A stretch of DNA of 64,000 nt. Origin: Xanthomonas arboricola (GTDB taxonomy: Bacteria > Pseudomonadota > Gammaproteobacteria > Xanthomonadales > Xanthomonadaceae). The notes under the pieces were generated by a model. It did not search any database. It was not told the DNA's origin and saw nothing but the letters and a program-made list of their open reading frames with translations. This document shows positions 1 to 8,465 of the stretch, one piece after another; position 1 is the first letter of the stretch; the number at the start of each line of letters is the position of its first letter. Both the position numbers and the translations under genes were made by a program. The stretch is taken from contig NZ_MIGY01000001.1 of the NCBI RefSeq assembly GCF_002940665.1, forward strand, positions 1,488,001 through 1,552,000, in the 5' to 3' direction.

Positions 1-2534
1 AACAACAAACTCAAAGCGGCTGGTGCCACCAGGCTGCGGCGCAGGTTGTCCAGCAATTTGCCGCGCGACAACCACGACAGCGGATTGCGCGCGCGTCGGC
101 CGCCACGGTCGGGCACCCACGGCAACAGCCACGGCAGCAACTGCCAGTCGCCACGCACCCAGCGCGCGCGCCGCTTGGCATCGGTGGCATAGCGTTGCGG
201 ATGCCGTTCGTACAGCCGCACGTCGCTGAGCAACCCGGCGCGCACATAACAGCCCTCCAGCAGGTCATGGCTGAGCACACGGTTGTCGGGGAAGCGGCCG
301 GCCAGCACCTGCTCGAAGGTGGCCACCGCATAGATGCCCTTGCCGATGAAGGAGCCTTCGCCGAACAGATCCTGATACACGTCCGACACCACGCGGGTGT
401 ATGGGTCGATGCCGGGCTCGATGCCGAACATGCGCGCAAACCGCGATTCGCCGCCCTCGCTCATGCCGGTGCCCAGGCCGGGCTGCAGAATGCCGTAACC
501 GGCCTCGACGATCTGCCCGGACGCATCCATGCGCGGCACATTCAACGGATGCGACATCGCCCCGACCAGTGCGCGTGCCGCATCCCGTGGCAGGTGGGTG
601 TCGCTATCGAGCGTGATCACATAGCGCACCTGCACCAGCGCGGCGACATCGCCTTGCACCTGCAGGAATTCGCTGGCCGCCTGCTGCCGCGCGTCGTCGG
701 CGCAGAGCAGGCGGTTGAGCGCTTCGAGCTTGCCGCGCTTGCGCTCTGCACCCATCCAGCAGCCCTCGCCAGCGTTCCACTGGCGTGCGCGGTGCAGCAG
801 GAAGAAACGATCGCCGTGCGCATCGGCATAGGCCGCGTTGAGCCGGTCGATGTGTTGCGCCGCGTGCGCCACCAGCGCCATGTCCGCAGGCAGCGATGCT
901 TGCCCGGCATCGAGGAAATCGGTGAGCAGCGCGAAGTACAGCTGCGCGTCGCGGTTGGCCAGGTAATGCACCTCCAGCGCGCCGACCAGCTCGTCGATGG
1001 TATCGTGACTGGCCAGCATGCTCGGCATCACCACCAGCGTGCGGCAATCGGGCGTGATGCCGGCACGCAGGTCCATGCGCGGCAACGGACGTGGGCGCAC
1101 CCACAACGTTGCCACCCAGTTGACCAGCGCAATGCCCAGCTCGCTGGCGGCCAGCAGCGCGATGCCGGCGGTGATCCACCACAGCGTTGGCGGCACTGCG
1201 CCCACGCCCTGCAGCAGCACGCCGGTCCACAGCAACGCGATCGCTGCGATCGGCAACAGGTAGACCGGCAACGCAACGCGACGCGCGTGCGGGCGAGGGG
1301 GTGTGGGCGTATCTGACGCGGCTGGGTCGCGCAGCGCGGCACGCAGCCGCGGCAATCCCGCATCCACCAGGTAATAGCCCACGTGGCTGGCCACCGGCAT
1401 CGCGGCATCTGCGTGCGCCGCCAGCTGCAGCACCGCCTCGGCCACGGCCGGCTCGTCGCGCTCCAGGCGCTGCGCCAGCTGTTCCACCACATGCCGGTAG
1501 CTATCGCGGGTATGGAAATCCATACGTGCGTAGACGTCGGCCGGATCCTTGCGCAAGCGCTGCTCGACCACGCTCATGGCCTCGACGAAGTCGCGCCAAT
1601 CCATTTCATCCAGGAACCGCAGGCTACCGATGCTGTTGCTGATCGAGACCTGCTCGGCTGCCTGGCGCTGGCTTTCGGCGTGCACCAGCGCTTCCACACT
1701 GTGGCCCTCGCTTGCCAGCCATTGCTCCACCCAGGCGCTGGCCATCGACAACACCGGCCCACGGCCCTGGATGCCGCGCGTGAGCTCGGCCACGAATGCA
1801 CCGGTCGCCGGCGGTTGCGAGCGCGCCAGGTTGGCCACCACCACCACCACATCCTTGGGTTGCGTGGCGGCAGTGGCGTTGAGCAATGCCGCCCAATGCG
1901 CCGCCAGGCTGCTGTCGCGTCCATCGTGCATGATGTCGTCGGCAATGCGGCGCAGGTTGTCGATCAGCGCCAGCCGCAACATGATCGGAATCGCCCACAA
2001 CTCGCCGAGCTTGAGCGGTGCCACCTGTTGGTAGGCGGCGATGAAGCGGCTCAACGTCACGACATCCACGCGCCCGTCGCCATGCGCCACCACCTGCAAG
2101 CCCAGCTCATAGACGCGCGGCAGACCGACCGAGGTGGGCGTGCGCACGCGCGGCAATTGCCGGCTGTAACCGGGCGGAAGATGCTGACGCGCCAGGCGCA
2201 TCTGTTCTTCGACCAGATAGTAATTGTCCAGCAACCATTCGCCCGCCGGGTGCAATTGCACGCCGTCGGCCGCCATCTCGGTCAATCGCGCAGCAGTGCT
2301 GCCAAGCGCGCGTTGGTTGGATTTGAGTTGCGCCAGCAGCAGTTCGCGCGCGGGCCCGGTGTGCAGCACATGTGCCTGCGCCAGGGCCTGTCCCAGCGCC
2401 TGCATCTGTTCGTCGCCGAACAGGGCCGCGCCTTGCGGCGCTTGAGCGACCGGGGACTGGTGCAGCGTTGCTGATGGCCGCGTAATCGACTGCCACCAGA
2501 GAGAGAACGCAGAAGCCTTCCGCTGTGGCGGCAT
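1..2534 (-). CDS. ndvB: NdvB-type cyclic beta-1,2-glucan synthase, N-terminal part (runs off the left edge)
   Basis: The frame stays open from an ATG at 2534 to the window edge, giving about 844 residues of what is normally a protein of more than 2,500. Seen: an N-terminal helical region, a membrane pair around residues 405-460 (stretches such as LPIAAIALLWTGVLLQGVGA and GIALLAASELGIALVNWVA), then a glycosyltransferase domain with LDSDTHLPRDAARALV and the acceptor-site motif RRARWVRGDWQLLPWL. These match the GT84 domain of NdvB/ChvB membrane enzymes, which build periplasmic cyclic glucans from UDP-glucose. The phosphorylase-like C-terminal half lies outside the window. The start MPPQRKAS has no strong ribosome site. 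Long antisense open frames here are composition shadows. Confidence 0.85.
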   Translation of the reverse strand, partial: MPPQRKASAFSLWWQSITRPSATLHQSPVAQAPQGAALFGDEQMQALGQALAQAHVLHTGPARELLLAQLKSNQRALGSTAARLTEMAADGVQLHPAGEWLLDNYYLVEEQMRLARQHLPPGYSRQLPRVRTPTSVGLPRVYELGLQVVAHGDGRVDVVTLSRFIAAYQQVAPLKLGELWAIPIMLRLALIDNLRRIADDIMHDGRDSSLAAHWAALLNATAATQPKDVVVVVANLARSQPPATGAFVAELTRGIQGRGPVLSMASAWVEQWLASEGHSVEALVHAESQRQAAEQVSISNSIGSLRFLDEMDWRDFVEAMSVVEQRLRKDPADVYARMDFHTRDSYRHVVEQLAQRLERDEPAVAEAVLQLAAHADAAMPVASHVGYYLVDAGLPRLRAALRDPAASDTPTPPRPHARRVALPVYLLPIAAIALLWTGVLLQGVGAVPPTLWWITAGIALLAASELGIALVNWVATLWVRPRPLPRMDLRAGITPDCRTLVVMPSMLASHDTIDELVGALEVHYLANRDAQLYFALLTDFLDAGQASLPADMALVAHAAQHIDRLNAAYADAHGDRFFLLHRARQWNAGEGCWMGAERKRGKLEALNRLLCADDARQQAASEFLQVQGDVAALVQVRYVITLDSDTHLPRDAARALVGAMSHPLNVPRMDASGQIVEAGYGILQPGLGTGMSEGGESRFARMFGIEPGIDPYTRVVSDVYQDLFGEGSFIGKGIYAVATFEQVLAGRFPDNRVLSHDLLEGCYVRAGLLSDVRLYERHPQRYATDAKRRARWVRGDWQLLPWLLPWVPDRGGRRARNPLSWLSRGKLLDNLRRSLVAPAALSLL

Positions 2535-2564
2535 CGAGACATGACCTGTGCAGCATCTGCGCCG

Positions 2565-3068
2565 CTAGAGGTTGCGATCATGCGCGCTGGCATGGTGGCG
2601 CATGTGAAGGCAGCCCGCTGCATCTACCTGCAGTGCCTGCGCGTGTGCGCGATACGTCTGCGTATTCTCGGCGCGGACCATCGATCGGGACTGCGCTTGC
2701 TCAACAGGCGCACCCAACTCGATCAAGGCAATGTCATCCGAACCAGCCAGAAAGGCGCGAATCTTGGGCGGATCGCCCGACTTCAAAGTTTCCTGGCCCG
2801 ATGCGTCGGACGTACGCTTGTAGCCGGGGTGGACGAGTACCCGAGCAACTTTGTAGGCAGCCCCGTCGATGGCCACCTCCGCGTCCATGCCGTCCATGGG
2901 AGCCGCCTGTGCGGCGGGAATGACCCACTTCCGCGCGATGAGGACACCATGTCCTTCGCCCGGCATGTCCGCCGGAGCCGGAAACGCTGATTGATCGATT
3001 CGATACGTTGAATCGTCAACATCGGCACGGACGACAACGCCCTTTGCTGCCGATGAAAGGGTAAACAA
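2565..3068 (-). pseudogene. Decayed trypsin-like serine protease
   Basis: About 120 residues resemble the first half of a chymotrypsin-fold protease. The usual block before the catalytic histidine is present as GHGVLIARKWVIPAAQA, with glutamine where the catalytic histidine normally follows TAA. The aspartate block SDDIALIELGAPV is kept. After that the frame reads unrelated sequence to a stop, so the GDSGGP serine region is absent. The upstream stretch looks like a signal peptide end (TALFTLSSAAKG) with no ATG before an in-frame stop; only a TTG at 3068 could start it. Loss of His, loss of the Ser half and loss of the 5' end all argue for a dead gene. A shortened non-catalytic protease homolog is the alternative. 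Confidence 0.6.
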
Positions 3069-3373
3069 GGCAGTAGCAAGTTCACGTCGGCTGTCCGCTT
3101 AGGATCGATAGCCGACGCAATCTTGATGCCCCGGTTGGCCCCGTCAAATTCGTGCATCTGGCAGCAGGAAAACTGCCTGTCGGAATCGTCTGCTCGGAAG
3201 AAACGCTCGCAGCACTGATCGTCGTTACTGGCCGGCGAGCTGATGCGTCGGGATGTTCAACGTCATCACTGCGCGCTCAAGATATTCCTCACCAATCAGC
3301 TTGGGGGATGCCGGACGGCACCTGCGTTGCCCAGTCCTTCATCTACACCGCCCCCCCTGCCATCCGACCTATT

Positions 3374-3416
3374 GACTACACCTGTCGTCACGCTTACGGT
3401 GGCGACAACTGTAGTC
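3374..3416. promoter_or_regulatory. Two BlaI-type operator dyads
   Basis: GACTACACCTGTCGTC (3374-3389) and GCGACAACTGTAGTC (3402-3416) each have the ACA-N2-TGT core typical of BlaI/MecI/CopY operators. Their centres are 27 bp apart and the outer sequences mirror one another (GACTACA ... TGTAGTC). They lie 13-55 bp before the BlaI-like gene, where a repressor would autoregulate the operon. Confidence 0.6.
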
Positions 3417-3428
3417 AGGGAGAGCGGC

Positions 3429-3815
3429 ATGCGTGGCAAGACCATCGGGGACCAGGAGCTGGCCCTGCTGCAACACATCGAAGAACAACGGCACACGAGC
3501 GTCGGCGAAGTGGCGGCCGCGTTCGGTGAGCCGCGTGGGCTGGCGCGCTCGACCGTGCTGACCATGATGGAGCGGCTGCGCACCAAGGGCTTCCTGCGCC
3601 GTAAGCAGGTGGATGGCGTGTACCGCTACAGCGCCACCGCCGGCCAGGACGACGTGGTGCGTGGCGCGGTAGGGCAGTTCGTGGAAAAGACCTTGCAGGG
3701 TTCGGTGTCGCCGTTCGTGGCGTGGATGTCGCAGCGCGCCGAGGTCAGCGATACCGAACTGGCCGAACTCGAAGCCCTGGTCGCCAAGCTGCAATCGCAG
3801 CGCAAGGAGGATTGA
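3429..3815 (+). CDS. blaI: BlaI/MecI/CopY-family transcriptional repressor
   Basis: 128 residues, the usual size for the family. The N-terminal winged helix is clear: DQELALLQHIEEQRHTSVGE, then RSTVLTMMERLRTKGFLRRK (recognition helix and wing) and VYRYSA. The C-terminal part (VRGAVGQFVEKTLQGSVSP onward) is the dimerisation region. The ATG at 3429 follows TCAGGGAGAGCGGC; the frame is open further upstream, but that part lacks family similarity. Three bases separate it from the M56 metallopeptidase gene, the standard repressor/sensor-protease arrangement. Two operator-like dyads sit just upstream, so the pair is probably autoregulated. No beta-lactamase gene is in the neighbourhood. Confidence 0.9.
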   Translation: MRGKTIGDQELALLQHIEEQRHTSVGEVAAAFGEPRGLARSTVLTMMERLRTKGFLRRKQVDGVYRYSATAGQDDVVRGAVGQFVEKTLQGSVSPFVAWMSQRAEVSDTELAELEALVAKLQSQRKED

Positions 3816-3818
3816 GCC

Positions 3819-5531
3819 ATGTCGCCCCTGATCGAATCGCTGTTATGGAGACTCGGCGCCACCAGCGTGCAGACCGCAGTGCTGACGCTGGCGGTGTGGG
3901 CGCTGTGCCGTGGCGTGCGCCGCTTGCCGGCCACCACGCAGACCTGGCTGTGGTGGCTGGTGGGCGTGCAGGCCGTGGTCGGCCTGTTGTGGAGCAGCCC
4001 GGTGCAATTGCCGGTACTGCCGGCGCACACGTTTGAATCTGCGCTTGGCAGCGCCGACACGTTGGTGCCGGTAGCGACGGCTGCCGTGCCGGCATCGATG
4101 GCGGCCAGTGCGACGGCGCACGCCATGGAGGTCGCGATCTGGTCGTCGTGGTCTGTATGGCTGTTGGCGGCGTGGGCGGCCGGCGTGCTGGTGATAGCGA
4201 CCGGCACGGTGCGCGCCTACTGGCGCAGCCGGGCGTTGGCGCGCGCTGCCCAGCCTTGCACCGACAGGGCGTTGGTGTGGTCGCTGCAGATGGCGGCCGA
4301 GGCCCATGGCTTGTCGCGCGCACCCGCGCTGCGGCTGTCTTCGCAGATCGACTCACCGCAGTTGATCGGCCCGTGGCGGCCGGTGTTGCTGCTCCCGGCC
4401 ACGCGTTTGCCACAGATGGCCGACGACGACCTGGACATGGCACTGACCCACGAGTTGATCCACCTGCGCCGCCGCGACCTGTGGTGGGGGTTGCTGCCAT
4501 CTCTCGCCCAGCACCTGTTTTTCTTCCACCCGCTGGTGCATCTGGCCGCACGCGAGTACGCCATTGCCCGCGAAGCCGCCTGCGATGCCGCCGTGGTCGC
4601 CGGGCATCGCCATTGCCGTCACCACTATGGACGCCTGCTGCTGCAGCTCGGGGTGTCGCCACGTCTGCTCGGTGGCGTGGCAAGCGCCTCGCCGTCGTTC
4701 CTCAGCTTGAAGCGCAGGCTGGTGATGCTGCAGGACACCAGCGCCTTTCCGCGGCTGGCCGCGGCGGTGATCCTGGCAACGGTGGCCGTGGCTGGCGTGG
4801 TGCCGCTGCGTCTGGTCGCAATGCCGGTGCCGGCAACCTCCGCCAGCATGCGGCCCATCGTGGTGACCGCGCCGGCAGCGCGCACACAGGGCAGCAGCGC
4901 TGCGGACGCCGTCGCACCGATGAGCGCACTGCCTGCACCGGCGCTGCCCGCACTGCCTGCGGCACCCGCTGCCCCCGCCTCGCAGGGTGTCATTGCCGAT
5001 GTACTGGGCACCGAGCAGACGCACGGCGATGGCTGGGATGGGACGCAAGGCGGCTGGGAGGCCGAGCTGGACCGCATCAGCCGCGAGGCCGCCGCCACAG
5101 CCATGCGTGACGCGCAAAGCGCCATGCACGATGCGCTGGGTGCGGACAACAGCGAGCTTGAACGTCGACAGGAACAGATGCAGGACGCGCAGGACGCACT
5201 GCAGGAAGCGCGCGAACAGCTGGCCTCCCTGGGGCCGGAACTGGCGCAGGCCAGACAGGACGCGCAACAGCAGGCGCGCGACGCCGAGCAACAGATCCGC
5301 GAGATGGCGCAGCAGCATCGCCAGGCGCAATACGCGTATGCCGCTGCGGTGCGCCAAGCGGCCGAGCTGTCCCGGCAACAGGCTGAAATGGGCAAACAAG
5401 CCGCACGTCAGGCCCGCATCGAGGCCGCGCGCGGGCAGCAGCAAGCGGCGCAAGCACAACGGGAGGCAGCGCAAGCGCAGGCAGACGCCGAACAAGCGCA
5501 AGCAGACGCCGAACAGGCGCAGAACAACTAG
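3819..5531 (+). CDS. M56-family (BlaR1/MecR1-like) membrane metallopeptidase with glutamine/alanine-rich coiled-coil tail
   Basis: 570 residues. The N-terminal half has several hydrophobic segments (near residues 15-30, 38-55, 105-130, 300-325) and the zinc motif HELIH in MALTHELIHLRRRDLWW, characteristic of M56 peptidases that cleave BlaI-type repressors. The C-terminal beta-lactam sensor domain of true BlaR1 is absent. In its place, from about residue 410, is a long Ala/Gln/Glu-rich heptad-like region ending in repeated QADAEQAQ units. Read with the upstream repressor, it should be an inner-membrane sensor protease, but the inducing signal is unknown and unlikely to be a beta-lactam. A hairpin-bearing repeat follows the stop. 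Confidence 0.88.
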   Translation: MSPLIESLLWRLGATSVQTAVLTLAVWALCRGVRRLPATTQTWLWWLVGVQAVVGLLWSSPVQLPVLPAHTFESALGSADTLVPVATAAVPASMAASATAHAMEVAIWSSWSVWLLAAWAAGVLVIATGTVRAYWRSRALARAAQPCTDRALVWSLQMAAEAHGLSRAPALRLSSQIDSPQLIGPWRPVLLLPATRLPQMADDDLDMALTHELIHLRRRDLWWGLLPSLAQHLFFFHPLVHLAAREYAIAREAACDAAVVAGHRHCRHHYGRLLLQLGVSPRLLGGVASASPSFLSLKRRLVMLQDTSAFPRLAAAVILATVAVAGVVPLRLVAMPVPATSASMRPIVVTAPAARTQGSSAADAVAPMSALPAPALPALPAAPAAPASQGVIADVLGTEQTHGDGWDGTQGGWEAELDRISREAAATAMRDAQSAMHDALGADNSELERRQEQMQDAQDALQEAREQLASLGPELAQARQDAQQQARDAEQQIREMAQQHRQAQYAYAAAVRQAAELSRQQAEMGKQAARQARIEAARGQQQAAQAQREAAQAQADAEQAQADAEQAQNN

Positions 5532-5550
5532 GAGCCATCAACGATACGGG

Positions 5551-5623
5551 TGCGCCCACCGTCAGGCGGGCGCAACCAGTGCCCGGAGCCGGCATGGACC
5601 ACGCGTTGGCTGCGGTTTTGGGC
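5551..5623 (+). repeat. 73-bp intergenic repeat, copy A
   Basis: Aligns without gaps to 6915-6987 at 57 of 73 positions by eye. It begins with a hairpin whose stem is TGCGCCC/GGGCGCA and continues with GGCATGGACCACGCG. It sits 20 bp after the M56 gene, so it may act in 3' end formation. The remaining sequence up to 6057 contains no gene that I can support. Confidence 0.6.
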
Positions 5624-6057
5624 CAAGCCGCTTCTTGGCGCGCCATCTACACCGGTCGACGGCGCTCGCACCGTCCGGCCTGCCGCTGCAGCCACCGCAC
5701 ATGGAAAGCCAACCGCAGCGGATTTGCTGCAGACCGCAGGTCGCGTCAGCAACCGTCTCTAGCGGCCACGTCTGGGCAACGGTGGCGTGCAGTCCCCGAT
5801 CCGCTCCCGGCCGTGCACGGCCGGGAGACCGGCGGCAGCGGTAAGCATTGCCTGACGCCAGGTACCTGCCGGCGTCGTGCGATGGCAGCGCACCAGGCAG
5901 CAGCTGCATGACATGGGCCCGCCACAGCCCGGCACTTCCTGCGTGACGACGCTGCGCAGCGTCGGCAACGCCGTGGCCGCGTGATCGCTGTTTCCTACCC
6001 CGCCGGTGTCTTACGCAGGCGGCACCTACCGAGCTGTGACCTTCGTGGAGATCTCTC

Positions 6058-6897
6058 ATGATCCAGACCGCTTCCCCCTTGTTGTGCCTACGCACCGCGT
6101 TGTTGCTGGCCATCGCCGCACTCGCTGGTTCCTCGCTGATCGCATCTGCATCTGCATCTGCAGCACATTCGCGTGCGTTGGCTGCCGTGCCGGCAGCGCC
6201 CGCCACCCCGGTGCTGCCGGCACCTGCGGCTTCTCCTCTCGCACCAACAGCGATCGCGCCAACCGCGCCGTCGGCACCCGTCGCACCCGTTGCGCCCAGT
6301 GCAGCAGCTCCGGTCACACCGCGTGCCAGAGCAAACGCAGCGTGCGGCAAAACCGCCGCAATCACCCAGGACGAGGGCGATGCCTATGTGTTGGTGCACG
6401 GCGAGCACCAAGTCATGCATGGTTCGCTCAGCGATCTGCAGACCGCACGCGCGTACGGCGGTAATGGCCAGCGCGTGTTGTGGTTCCGCGCCGATGGCGT
6501 GCAGTACCTGGTGCGTGATCCGACGCTGATGCATCGGCTGAGCGCGGCCCATGTCCGCAGCCGGCAACTGGCCGACGTCCAGGCCACCGTGGCGGCGCGT
6601 CAGCAGGCAGTGAGCGAGCGCCAGGCCGCACTGGCCGCGCAGCTCTCTGCGCAGACCGAGCCGCGTGCGCTTCAGGCCTCGACACGCACGCCCTCGGCCG
6701 CTGCGTCCGCAGCCTCGCAGCAGGGCGCGATGCCCGACGCGCTGCAGGCGTTGGCGAAGGAGCAGCGTGCATTGGCCGACAGGCAGGCCGCGTTGGCGAC
6801 CAAGCAGGCCGGTGCGTCCAAGCTCGCCACACGCGAAGCGCTCAAGGTGCTGCGCGAGGCATTGGCCCGTGGCCTGGTCACAAGGGTTTCCGGTTAG
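6058..6897 (+). CDS. Exported Ala/Pro-rich protein with coiled-coil C-terminus (unknown function)
   Basis: 279 residues, family not recognised. An N-terminal hydrophobic stretch (LLCLRTALLLAIAALAGSSL) looks like a signal peptide and is followed by a low-complexity Ala/Pro linker to about residue 95. A compact central part (EGDAYVLVHGEHQVMHG to YLVRDPTLMHRL) may be a small folded domain. It is followed by heptad-like segments with ERQAALAAQ and DRQAALATKQ. The composition echoes the coiled-coil tail of the M56 protease two genes upstream, and copies of the same 73-bp repeat flank it on both sides. These points suggest, but do not prove, that it belongs to the BlaI/M56 system, for example as a periplasmic partner. 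The start follows GTGGAGATCTCTC. Confidence 0.7.
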   Translation: MIQTASPLLCLRTALLLAIAALAGSSLIASASASAAHSRALAAVPAAPATPVLPAPAASPLAPTAIAPTAPSAPVAPVAPSAAAPVTPRARANAACGKTAAITQDEGDAYVLVHGEHQVMHGSLSDLQTARAYGGNGQRVLWFRADGVQYLVRDPTLMHRLSAAHVRSRQLADVQATVAARQQAVSERQAALAAQLSAQTEPRALQASTRTPSAAASAASQQGAMPDALQALAKEQRALADRQAALATKQAGASKLATREALKVLREALARGLVTRVSG

Positions 6898-6914
6898 AGC
6901 GTTCAACAGATCAC

Positions 6915-6987
6915 TGCGCTCACCGCCAGGTGGGCGCAGTCGGTGCTCGGAATCGGCATGTACCACGCGAACACTGCGGTTCTGAGC
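6915..6987 (+). repeat. 73-bp intergenic repeat, copy B
   Basis: Second copy of the element at 5551-5623. The hairpin is conserved through paired changes (TGCGCTCACC facing GGTGGGCGCA), which suggests the structure matters. It lies 18 bp after the stop of the exported coiled-coil protein. Confidence 0.6.
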
Positions 6988-7130
6988 GCGCCGCCCCGCC
7001 TGGCGGCCGCTCGCTACGTTGGGTCAGCCGCTCTTGGTCGCACCGTGTCGCCATCGTGCGGGCACGCCGGACGCGCTGGTGCCGGTCTGCTCGCCGATAC
7101 TGTGCAATGGGTGCAAACGGCGAGCAGGCG

Positions 7131-8261
7131 ATGACGTATCGGGTGGTGGTGGTGGGTGGCTTCGGGCATTTCGGTGCACGCATCGTGCGGGCGCTGGCGG
7201 CGGCGACGCAGATCCAGGTGATCGCGGCCGGGCGGCATCCCGGCGATGTGGCGACCAAGTGGCCGGATGTCGCGCCCGGGCGCATCACCGCCTGCCGACT
7301 GGATACCGCGGCAAGCGACTTCGCCGCGCAACTGGCGGCCACCGCCGCCGATGTGGTGGTGCATACCGCAGGCCCGTTCCAGGGCCAGGATTACGCCGTG
7401 GCGCGCACCTGCCTGCAGACAGGCATGCACTACATCGACCTGGCCGACGGCCGCACCTTCGTGCGCGATTTCCCCGCTGCACTGGACGCCGTGGCACAGC
7501 AAGCGCAGCGTGTGGCCATCAGCGGCGCCAGCACCTTGCCCGCACTCTCCAGTGCCGTCATCGACGCGTTGCTGCCGCGCTTTTCGGCCCTGCATGACAT
7601 CCGCATGGTCATCGCGCCCGCGCAAGGCACCCCGTTGGGCCTGGCGACGGTGCGTGCGGTGTTGTCGTATTGCGGCACGCCGTTCGAGTGGTGGCACGAC
7701 GGTGGCTGGCAAACGGTGGTGGGCTGGGCCAGGCCCACACGTGCGCAGTTCGCACAGCTCGCACCGCGCCTTGCATCACCGTGCGATGTGCCCGACCACG
7801 ACCTGTTGCCGCAGCGCTATCCCGGCGTGCGGACCGTGCAGTTTCGCGCCGCGTTGGAGGTACCGTTCCTGCAGCGCTGCCTGGCGACCGTCGCCTGGCT
7901 GCGTCATTGCGGCGTGCCATTGCCGATGGCGCGCCTGGCTGACGTGTTCGCACGCGCCGCGCGCTGGTTCGACCGCTTGGGCACCGACCTGGGCGGCATG
8001 CGCGTGGAGCTGCGCGGCATCGGGCACGCTGAAACCAGCAGTCGTCAGCCGCTGCGACTGCAGTGGGACCTCACCGCCCCGATGCTGCACGGCCCGGAAA
8101 TTCCCTGTTTCGCCGCGATCCTGCTGGTACGCAAACTTGCCGAAGGGCAGGCGTTACCGATCGGCGCGCATGCCTGCATGGGCTTGTTGACGCTGGCCGA
8201 GTTCGAGCAGGAGTTTGCAGCGTGGCAGATGACGACTGAGGTGTCGGAAGTACCTGCGTAG
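7131..8261 (+). CDS. Saccharopine dehydrogenase-like NAD(P)-binding protein
   Basis: 376 residues from the ATG at 7131 (preceded by GAGCAGGCG). It starts with a Rossmann nucleotide-binding motif, VVVVGGFGHFGARIVRALA, close to the GxGxxG pattern of saccharopine dehydrogenase-like proteins. The first domain then has ADVVVHTAGPFQGQ and YIDLADGRTFVRDF, both typical of that superfamily. The C-terminal half is less conserved. The precise substrate cannot be read from the sequence, and lysine metabolism should not be assumed. It is monocistronic as far as I can see, with the 73-bp repeat upstream and a 200-bp gap before the convergent exonuclease gene. Confidence 0.8.
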   Translation: MTYRVVVVGGFGHFGARIVRALAAATQIQVIAAGRHPGDVATKWPDVAPGRITACRLDTAASDFAAQLAATAADVVVHTAGPFQGQDYAVARTCLQTGMHYIDLADGRTFVRDFPAALDAVAQQAQRVAISGASTLPALSSAVIDALLPRFSALHDIRMVIAPAQGTPLGLATVRAVLSYCGTPFEWWHDGGWQTVVGWARPTRAQFAQLAPRLASPCDVPDHDLLPQRYPGVRTVQFRAALEVPFLQRCLATVAWLRHCGVPLPMARLADVFARAARWFDRLGTDLGGMRVELRGIGHAETSSRQPLRLQWDLTAPMLHGPEIPCFAAILLVRKLAEGQALPIGAHACMGLLTLAEFEQEFAAWQMTTEVSEVPA

Positions 8262-8465
8262 GCGCATGTTGCACAGCACAGCGCGAGTCCCTCATGCGCG
8301 CAGCAAACCATGCGAGAACGAGGCACGCTCCCGAAAAAGCGGGGCTTTACGCAACACTTACCTTCACCTGCGCAGCGTGAGACGGTCGGGGACCTTCCAT
8401 GGCGCATCCATCACGGCAGCCCTTGCAGGGTCTGCGGTGATCGCGCGACCGATCACGCATCGAGC

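Noticed and set aside
195..1316. Long plus-strand open frame of 373 codons opposite ndvB
   Set aside because: His/Gln/Arg-rich shadow of the GC-rich antisense gene; no ribosome site and no family match.
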